Assembly: GCF_014201145.1 (NCBI RefSeq)
Contig: NZ_JACHDP010000001.1
Span: 6,510,001-6,574,000 of the forward strand
DNA length: 64,000 bases
Source of the DNA: Micromonospora parathelypteridis
GTDB lineage: Bacteria > Actinomycetota > Actinomycetes > Mycobacteriales > Micromonosporaceae
Direction: 5' to 3'
The notes below the pieces were generated by a model. The model did no database searches. It saw only the letters and a list, made by a program, of their open reading frames with translations, and was not told the DNA's origin. The position numbers were made by a program, and so were the translations under genes. Shown piece after piece: positions 58,293 through 64,000 of the stretch. Numbering within the stretch: the first letter of the stretch is position 1; the number at the start of each line of letters is the position of its first letter.

Positions 58293-59603
58293 GTGTCGGT
58301 CTACCGCCACCCAGGCACCATCATCACCGACCACCGTTTCCAGGTACCGCTCGACCACGCTGACCCGGCCGGAGAGCGGATCGAGGTGTACGCCCGCGAG
58401 GTCGTGGCCGCCGGCAAGGAGCGCGAGCCCTTGCCGTGGCTGCTCTTCCTGCAGGGCGGCCCCGGTGGCCGGTCACCCCGCCCGGTGGGCAGGGACAACT
58501 GGCTGGACCGGGCGCTGGACGACTACCGGGTGCTGCTGCTGGACCAGCGCGGCACCGGCCGCTCCACCCCCGCCGACCGAAACACGCTGCCGCTTCGGGG
58601 CGACGCGGCCGCCCAGGCCCGGTACCTGGCGCACTTCCGCGCCGACTCGATCGTCCGGGACTGTGAACTGATCCGCCGGGAACTTCTCGGCGAGGACGGT
58701 CGGTGGAGCCTGCTCGGCCAGAGCTACGGCGGCTTCTGCACCCTCACCTACCTGTCGTACGCGCCGGACGGCGTCCGCGAGGCCTTCGTGACCGGCGGTC
58801 TGCCCGGTCTGCGCAGCACGGCCGACGATGTCTACCGGGCCGCCTACCCACGGGTGCGGCGCAAGGTCGAGGCGCACTACGCGCGCTACCCGCAGGACGT
58901 CGAGACCGTCCGGGCCGTCGTGCGACACCTGCGGGAGCGGGAGGTGCGTCTGCCCGGCGGTGGACTGTTGACCGCCGAGGCGTTCCAGGCCATCGGCATC
59001 ATGCTGGGTACCGGCAACGGGTCGCACGCTCTGCACTACCTGCTCGAAGACGCCTTCCTGCCCGGGGTGCCCGGTCAGCAGCTCTCCGACCCGTTCCTCG
59101 CCGAGGTCCAGGGCCACCTGTCGTACGCGGGCCGCCCGCTCTACGCGCTGCTGCACGAGTCGATCTACGGCCAGCGTTCGGTGACACCGCGCGCCACCGG
59201 ATGGGCGGCCGAGGCGGTACGGGCCGAGTTCCCGGCGTTCGACGCCGACCGGGCGTTGGCGGAGGACCGGCCGGTGCTGCTGACCGGCGAGATGATCTAC
59301 CCCTGGATGGTCGTCACCGACCCTGCCCTGGCCCCGCTGGCTGAGGCGGCCGAGCTGCTCGCGCGGCGCACGGACTGGCCGGACCTGTACGACCCGGAGC
59401 GGTTGGCCCGCAACGAGGTGCCGGTCGCCGCCGCCATCTACCACGACGACATGTACGTCGACACTGACGATTCGTTGGCCACCGCGCGAGCGGTACGCGG
59501 TCTGCGCCCCTGGATCACCAACGAGTACGAGCACGACGGCCTGCGGGTAAGCGAGGGCCGCGTCCTCGACCGCCTGATCCGTCTGGTTCGCGGCGAGCTG
59601 TGA
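58293..59603 (+). CDS. S33-family proline iminopeptidase-like alpha/beta hydrolase
   Basis: A 436-residue protein from GTG 58293. The oxyanion segment LLFLQGGPGGRSPRPVG is typical of the S33 family; LLLDQRGTGRSTPAD follows and the nucleophile elbow is SLLGQSYGGFCTLTYLS. A catalytic Asp/His pair is expected near TGEMIYPWMV and ITNEYEHDGLRVSEG. Such enzymes remove N-terminal proline or other residues from peptides. No signal peptide, so cytosolic. Confidence 0.88.
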   Translation: MSVYRHPGTIITDHRFQVPLDHADPAGERIEVYAREVVAAGKEREPLPWLLFLQGGPGGRSPRPVGRDNWLDRALDDYRVLLLDQRGTGRSTPADRNTLPLRGDAAAQARYLAHFRADSIVRDCELIRRELLGEDGRWSLLGQSYGGFCTLTYLSYAPDGVREAFVTGGLPGLRSTADDVYRAAYPRVRRKVEAHYARYPQDVETVRAVVRHLREREVRLPGGGLLTAEAFQAIGIMLGTGNGSHALHYLLEDAFLPGVPGQQLSDPFLAEVQGHLSYAGRPLYALLHESIYGQRSVTPRATGWAAEAVRAEFPAFDADRALAEDRPVLLTGEMIYPWMVVTDPALAPLAEAAELLARRTDWPDLYDPERLARNEVPVAAAIYHDDMYVDTDDSLATARAVRGLRPWITNEYEHDGLRVSEGRVLDRLIRLVRGEL

Positions 59604-59735
59604 GGCCCTGCCCGCCCGATGACACAAAGTCCGGGTCGACACGTGACCCCGTTTGCGGCCAGGGAGCCTGGGAACTCGCCCCGTTCGTCCGCCGGCAGGC
59701 CTGACGGCCGGTCGAGGAGACGGAAGGAGCGGGTC

Positions 59736-60122
59736 ATGGAGTACGAGCAGATGATCGCCACGGTACGGCGGCGCGCGGGCCTCGGGGAGAACGAGGCCGT
59801 GCGGTCCATACAGGCCGTCCTGTCGGTGCTCGGCGAACGGCTCGCCGGACAGGAGGCCGACAACCTGGCGGCACAGCTACCGGATCGGCTGGACGCATCC
59901 GTCACCCGTAATCCTCAGGGTCGCCGGTGGGACGTCGGTGAGTTCCTGAAGCACGTCGGCGACCGGGAGCAGGTCGCGGACGCGGACCAGGTGCGTCAAC
60001 ACGCCCAGGCGGTGTTGCGTACCGTCGCCGAGGCGCTCAATGACGACGAGCGGCACGACCTGCTCGCTCAGCTTCCCGGCGGCATCATCGATCTCTTCGG
60101 CGTTCCCACCCCGCGCGGCTGA
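59736..60122 (+). CDS. DUF2267 family protein
   Basis: A 128-residue helical protein: YEQMIATVRRRAGLGENEAV, then AVLSVLGERLAGQEADNLAA and LPGGIIDLFGVPTPRG near the end. These are typical DUF2267 landmarks; the family is widespread in actinobacteria and unassigned. The ATG has GGAAGGAG close upstream. Confidence 0.8.
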   Translation: MEYEQMIATVRRRAGLGENEAVRSIQAVLSVLGERLAGQEADNLAAQLPDRLDASVTRNPQGRRWDVGEFLKHVGDREQVADADQVRQHAQAVLRTVAEALNDDERHDLLAQLPGGIIDLFGVPTPRG

Positions 60123-60166
60123 GCACCGCCCCGGCCGCAACCGGCGCGGAGCAGGTCAGCGTGGGG

Positions 60167-61978
60167 TCAGGTCTTGCGGACCGCGCTGGTGAAGCCGGCG
60201 ATGAAGAGGGTGGCGAAGCTCCAGGCGAACAGTTGCAGGAGCCAGCCGGCAATGGTGAGAGTCTGACCGGCGGCGGTGTCGGTCGGTTGGCAGCGATCCC
60301 GGGCACCGGTCTTGAGCAGTGGAGCGCCGAGGTCGAGGCCGACACCGATCTGGTCGATGCTCGTGCAGGCGGCGGCAGCGCCGCTGGTCAGCGGCTTCTG
60401 CGCGAGGCCGCCGTGGTGGCCGCCGACGACGCTGAGCGCGACGGCGACGGCCAGTGTGGCGAGGAGCAGGAGCAGGGCCCGCCAGGGCTGGTAGCCGTAG
60501 CCGAGGGTGATCCCGGTGAGGCGACCCCAGGCGCGTTCGGCGGCGCTCAGCCCGGCGCGGTGGAGCTGGTCACGGCGTTGGGCGATGAGGATGGTGCGGG
60601 CGTCACGGTCATGGCCGGCGGCTCGGTAGGCGGCGGCGAGATGCTGGTAGGGCTGGGCGCTGTAGCGGGGCGTGTGCTCGCGCAGCAGGGTCAGCCAGTG
60701 CCGCAGTGACGCCGGTCGCGGCAGCCCGCTGTAGGTGAGCCCCTCCAACTCGACGAGCGGTCCCGGGCCCGGTGCCGTACGGGCCACCCGATCGGTGTCG
60801 AGGCGGAGGGTTCCACCGACCCGGGCCCCGGCCAGCACCAGCACCACCGCCTCGTCACCGCCGCTGGTGGCACTGAACCCGTCGTCCAGGAGCACGTCCT
60901 GGTCGACCCGAAGGCCGTTCAGGTCGACGGCGGGGCCGATCGTGTTCTCCAGGCGCGCCGCGCCGCAGGTCAGGAGCCCACCGATGTGGGCGCCGGCCAG
61001 GCCGACGGCGCCCCACGCACTGGCGCTGCTGGCGGTGAAGCCACGATCCAGGGCGACGTCCCGGTCGACGGTGAGGCCGTCCGCGTCGAGGACCGGTCCG
61101 GCGGTGTTCGTGAGCCGCGCGCCGCCCGCGCTCAGCGACCCGATGTGCGCGCTGATGAGCCGGATGGTGCCCTGCGCGCTGGCGCTGGTGGCGCTGAAGC
61201 CGTGCGACAGCAGCACGTCCTGGTCGGCTCGGAGGTTGTCGGCGTTGAGCGCCGGGCCAACGGTGTTCTCCAACCGTGCCCCACCGCAGTTGAGCTGGCC
61301 GCCGATGTGGGCGCCGAGCAACCGGACGGTGCCGCGCACGCTGGGGCTGGTCGCGGTGAAGCCGTCATTCAGGAACACGCTCTGGTCGACGGTGAGGCCG
61401 TCGGCATCCAGGGCAGGTCCGGTGCTGTTCGCCCACCGCGCGCCGCGGCAGTCCAGTGTGCCGACGCGGGCGGCGGCGAGACGAATGGCGCCGGCCGCGG
61501 CGTCGGCGCTCACGGTGCTCCGGTCGAGCGAGAGCGCCCAGGCCGCACAGCGCGTCGCCTCCAGTGCCGCATCCGCTGAGTCGGGCGCCTGCTCGATGCG
61601 GCACCCACTCAGGGCGACCGCCGACAGGCGGGCGTTGCGAAGGTTCACGCCGTCGGGCAGCAGACAGTCGCGCAACTCCAGCGCCAGGTCACTGGTGACG
61701 TTCTCCAGGTCGATCCGGCCGACGATCCGGGCCCCGCGCAGCCGCAGACCGTGCGGGTCGGGTTCGCTGACCAGCCGGCCGCGCACCAGCTCACGGATGA
61801 CCGAGGCCGAGATCGCGTGGTCATCGCCCCAGGAGCGCATCGCCTCCTCGTCGACCGGCCTGTCACCGACCAGATCAAGCACCTCGCCGCGGGCGACGGA
61901 CTCGATCAGTCGCTGCTCCGCCGGACTGTGCGTCGCGCCGTTCGCATCTCGCACCCGCTGGGCGCCCACCGACGTCAT
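60167..61978 (-). CDS. Pentapeptide-like repeat membrane protein
   Basis: About 603 residues. Residues 1-110 form a helical-plus-strand region; residues about 110-420 contain tandem repeats of roughly 50-55 residues with the pattern D-A-D-x-L-x-x-D-x-x-x-L-x-x-G-F and G-A-x-I-G-x-L-x-C-G-G-A-R-L-x-N-T, forming a stacked helical solenoid. A short linker and two hydrophobic segments finish the protein (about 505-525 and 575-595). Similar proteins are annotated as membrane-associated oxidoreductases in Streptomyces without experimental support. Several start codons near 61978-61990 are possible. Confidence 0.7.
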   Translation of the reverse strand: MTSVGAQRVRDANGATHSPAEQRLIESVARGEVLDLVGDRPVDEEAMRSWGDDHAISASVIRELVRGRLVSEPDPHGLRLRGARIVGRIDLENVTSDLALELRDCLLPDGVNLRNARLSAVALSGCRIEQAPDSADAALEATRCAAWALSLDRSTVSADAAAGAIRLAAARVGTLDCRGARWANSTGPALDADGLTVDQSVFLNDGFTATSPSVRGTVRLLGAHIGGQLNCGGARLENTVGPALNADNLRADQDVLLSHGFSATSASAQGTIRLISAHIGSLSAGGARLTNTAGPVLDADGLTVDRDVALDRGFTASSASAWGAVGLAGAHIGGLLTCGAARLENTIGPAVDLNGLRVDQDVLLDDGFSATSGGDEAVVLVLAGARVGGTLRLDTDRVARTAPGPGPLVELEGLTYSGLPRPASLRHWLTLLREHTPRYSAQPYQHLAAAYRAAGHDRDARTILIAQRRDQLHRAGLSAAERAWGRLTGITLGYGYQPWRALLLLLATLAVAVALSVVGGHHGGLAQKPLTSGAAAACTSIDQIGVGLDLGAPLLKTGARDRCQPTDTAAGQTLTIAGWLLQLFAWSFATLFIAGFTSAVRKT

Positions 61979-62067
61979 GGCACCCATCATCGACGACAGG
62001 TGCGCCGAGCGGTCGGCGCCGTGGGGCGGCTCGTCCGGAAGACTGTCGACCTCGCCCCGCCCGGAGG

Positions 62068-63150
62068 CTAGCGGGGACGGACTCCGGGCTCCACCGTCAG
62101 GGTCCCCGCCACGGCATCGATGGTGGCCCGTGAACCGAGCGGAACGGTGAGCTGGCCATTGCCATGCCCCAGTCGGAGCCCACCGAGGACCGGCACGCCG
62201 AGGTCGTAGAGGCGATCCCTCAGCACCGCCGCCGCGTCCCACTCGTCGGGTCCGCCGACGCTGTTGGTGATTTGGCCGATGACCACCCCGGCGACCCTGG
62301 TCAGCACGCCCACCCGGCGCAACTCGGTCAGCATCCGGTCGATGCTGTACGGAGCCTCGTCCACGTCCTCGAAGAACAGAATGGCGCCGTCGAACTTCGG
62401 GGCGTCGTCGGCGCCCAGCGAGGTGGAGATCAGGGTGAGGCAGCCCCCGAGCAGGGGACCCGTCGCCCGCCCCGGCACCAGCACGGCGGCGGCCGTCTCG
62501 GCGGGATCTCGGGAGATGGTGACGGGGGCCGTCGTCATCACCGCCCGGCGGAGCGACTCGGCTGACTCTGGGCCGGTGCGGCTGTCGCTCCAGTTGACCA
62601 TCGGGCCGTAGAAGGTGGCCAGCCCGGTCTCGCGCCAGAGCCTGCCGTGGATGCTGGTGATGTCACTGAACCCGACGACCACCCGGGGGTCGCGCCGGAT
62701 GCCGGCCACGTCGATCTGATCGACGATCCGCTGGGTGCCGTAGCCGCCACGGGCGGCGAACACACCACGGACTCCGGGATCGTTGAGCGCGGCGTTCAGG
62801 TCGGCCAGCCGCTGCGCGTCGGTGCCGGCCAGATAGCCGTACCTGGCGAAGACGTGCGCGCCCAGCTCGACCTCCAGGCCCCAGCTTCGCAGGATCTCGA
62901 TGCCGCGCGCCATGTTCGCGGGGCTGGGCGTGCCTCCGGGAGAGACGACCCGGACCCGGTCCCCGGGAACCAGGGCCGGCGCGCGCAGCACCCGCTTCGG
63001 GCCGCCCGGCGCCGCCTGCGCCGCCTCGGCCGTCCCGACGAGCAACGCCCCGCCGGCAGCCGCAGCTCCGGCACCCAGCACGTGCCGTCGGGACAGGGCT
63101 TGGCTCGCGGACCTCGGAGTCGGGGTGCGGTCCGTTCCGGAAGTGGTCAC
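62068..63150 (-). CDS. Tat-exported LD-carboxypeptidase (S66 family)
   Basis: A 360-residue protein with a twin-arginine signal (LSRRHVLGAGAAAAGG). The mature region has the LdcA landmarks: ALVPGDRVRVVSPGGTP, ARGGYGTQRIVDQIDV, the nucleophile-elbow candidate GFSDITSIHGRL and LGHGNGQLTVPLG containing the probable catalytic histidine. LD-carboxypeptidases trim the tetrapeptide of muropeptides during cell-wall recycling. The exported location is unusual compared with the classical cytosolic enzyme. Confidence 0.85.
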   Translation of the reverse strand: MTTSGTDRTPTPRSASQALSRRHVLGAGAAAAGGALLVGTAEAAQAAPGGPKRVLRAPALVPGDRVRVVSPGGTPSPANMARGIEILRSWGLEVELGAHVFARYGYLAGTDAQRLADLNAALNDPGVRGVFAARGGYGTQRIVDQIDVAGIRRDPRVVVGFSDITSIHGRLWRETGLATFYGPMVNWSDSRTGPESAESLRRAVMTTAPVTISRDPAETAAAVLVPGRATGPLLGGCLTLISTSLGADDAPKFDGAILFFEDVDEAPYSIDRMLTELRRVGVLTRVAGVVIGQITNSVGGPDEWDAAAVLRDRLYDLGVPVLGGLRLGHGNGQLTVPLGSRATIDAVAGTLTVEPGVRPR

Positions 63151-63258
63151 AGGCGGTCCCCTCGTTGACGTCGATGTCCGCGCCGCACCAGCCTACGACA
63201 GACATCGATGAGTTGTGGGGCCGCGAACGGTGGGGCCGGCCGGGGGAGCGACGCCCGG

Positions 63259-64000
63259 TCAGGGGATGGGCCACTCGTGCACCGGCCGGTTGCTGTGCAT
63301 GAGGTCCACGTAGTGGCGGACCACCTCGCGCAGCGCCGCCGGCCGGTCCAGGTGGTCGGCGGACTCCAGCCGGTGCAGCGTCTCCACCTGCCAGCTCGCG
63401 CCGTTGCGGCTGGTCAGACAGCGCTGCTCGATGACGCCGAGCAACCGGTCGCGTTCGCCCGGGTCGAGCCCCCACCGGTCCAGGCCGTGGTGCGCCAGCG
63501 GCAGCAGCCGCCGCAGCACCAGCTCGGTGACCGGCAGGTAGCCCAGGCCGGGCCAGAAGACCTGCGCGTCGATGCCGTGCCGGGCGCAGTTGGTGAAGTT
63601 CTCCTCGGCGGCGCTGAACGACATCTGTGACCACAGTGGTCGGTCCGACTCGGCCAGGGCGCGCACCAGTCCGAAGTAGAACGCGCCGTTGGCGATGGTG
63701 TCCAACACGGTCGGGCCGGCGGGCAGCACCCGGTTCTCCACCCGCAGGTGCGGCCGGCCGCGCGACACGTCGTACACCGGGCGGTTCCACCGGTAGACGG
63801 TGCCGTTGTGCAGGCGCAGCTCGGCGAGGTTGGGCACCTCGCCGGCCGCGAGGGCCTGCGTCGGGTCCTCCGGGTCGCAGACCGGCAACAGTGCCGGGAA
63901 GTAACGCACGTTCTCCTCGAACAGGTCGAACACGCTGGTGATCCAGCGTTCGCCGAACCAGACTCTGGGGCGTACCCCTTGGGCTTTGATCTCTTCCGAC
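63259..64000 (-). CDS. Glutamate-cysteine ligase family protein (GCS2-like), C-terminal part
   Basis: The gene runs off the right edge; the frame stays open through base 64000 (residues before the visible methionine read GERWITSVFDLFEENVRYF). Landmarks: AELRLHNGTVYRWNRPVYD, HLRVENRVLPAGPTVLDTIA, YFGLVRALAESDRPLWSQMS and ELVLRRLLPLAHHGLDRWGL. These fit the GCS2-type carboxylate-amine ligase family, common in actinobacteria in the ergothioneine/mycothiol era pathways. Full length and exact substrate unknown. Confidence 0.8.
   Translation of the reverse strand, partial: SEEIKAQGVRPRVWFGERWITSVFDLFEENVRYFPALLPVCDPEDPTQALAAGEVPNLAELRLHNGTVYRWNRPVYDVSRGRPHLRVENRVLPAGPTVLDTIANGAFYFGLVRALAESDRPLWSQMSFSAAEENFTNCARHGIDAQVFWPGLGYLPVTELVLRRLLPLAHHGLDRWGLDPGERDRLLGVIEQRCLTSRNGASWQVETLHRLESADHLDRPAALREVVRHYVDLMHSNRPVHEWPIP

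Noticed and set aside
1..64000. tRNA, rRNA, CRISPR arrays, and riboswitches.
   Set aside because: No T-arm consensus, no spaced direct-repeat array and no recognisable riboswitch core was seen on either strand, though a careful covariance search was not possible here.

Overview
The window is a high-GC actinobacterial chromosome segment. Codon positions are strongly GC3-biased, GTG and TTG starts are common, and Tat and lipobox signals, HxlR and ECF regulators and a trehalose-pathway gene are present. Gene content resembles Micromonospora or a close Micromonosporaceae relative; this is inference from content, not a measured match.

Layout. 1-25 kb is mostly single-gene accessory chromosome: a treZ 3' end, two TPR/HTH regulators back to back, a DUF2089-membrane-SHOCT operon with its own AT-rich promoter, three dihydrofolate-reductase-like (RibD_C) paralogues, a secreted GH43 enzyme, a class A beta-lactamase, a secreted beta-helix protein and a DsbA/HxlR divergent pair. 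At 21.2-22.6 kb lies the wreck of an IS5-type element with inverted and direct end remnants. At 22.5-25.5 kb is a locus arranged like Streptomyces cacaoi blaB-blaA / blaL: a LysR gene coupled to a penicillin-recognising serine hydrolase, divergent from a class A beta-lactamase.

25.5-45.4 kb is the centrepiece, a class V lanthipeptide (lanthidin / lexapeptide / cacaoidin-type) biosynthetic cluster, almost all on the minus strand. Transcription runs from a LxmK-like kinase through a HopA1-type lyase, two precursor peptides, an O-methyltransferase-fold enzyme (expected N-terminal dimethylation), an ABC exporter, an LLM/F420-type reductase (expected dehydroalanine to D-Ala), a LanD-type flavoprotein cysteine decarboxylase, an APH-fold protein that lacks kinase residues (LanX-like) and a fused two-domain M16 protease. 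Further along the same strand are a small membrane protein with a winged-helix regulator, a GT1 glycosyltransferase, a DrrAB-like ABC pair, a GPP34 protein, a second glycosyltransferase, an XRE-TPR regulator, a DNA-binding-domain-only LysR protein and a MycE-like sugar O-methyltransferase. Together these suggest a glycosylated, possibly O-methylated product. The two precursors share a leader end (VSAV-x-DAPA) and cores that start TTxxC and end T-x4-C, which fits an N-terminal lanthionine-type ring and a C-terminal aminovinyl-cysteine-type ring.

45.4-64 kb returns to general chromosome: a small secreted protein with a strong terminator, a TMEM175-type channel gene broken by one frameshift, a YcaQ-like winged-helix protein, a secreted serine hydrolase, a HEAT-repeat protein followed by a MerR-HEAT fusion, an ECF sigma factor with a BNR-repeat membrane protein, an SRPBCC protein and zinc alcohol dehydrogenase pair, an S33 peptidase, DUF2267, a pentapeptide-like repeat membrane protein, a Tat-exported LD-carboxypeptidase and the 3' part of a glutamate-cysteine ligase gene. 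No rRNA, tRNA or CRISPR array was seen. Family names were assigned by reading motifs; no database search was run.
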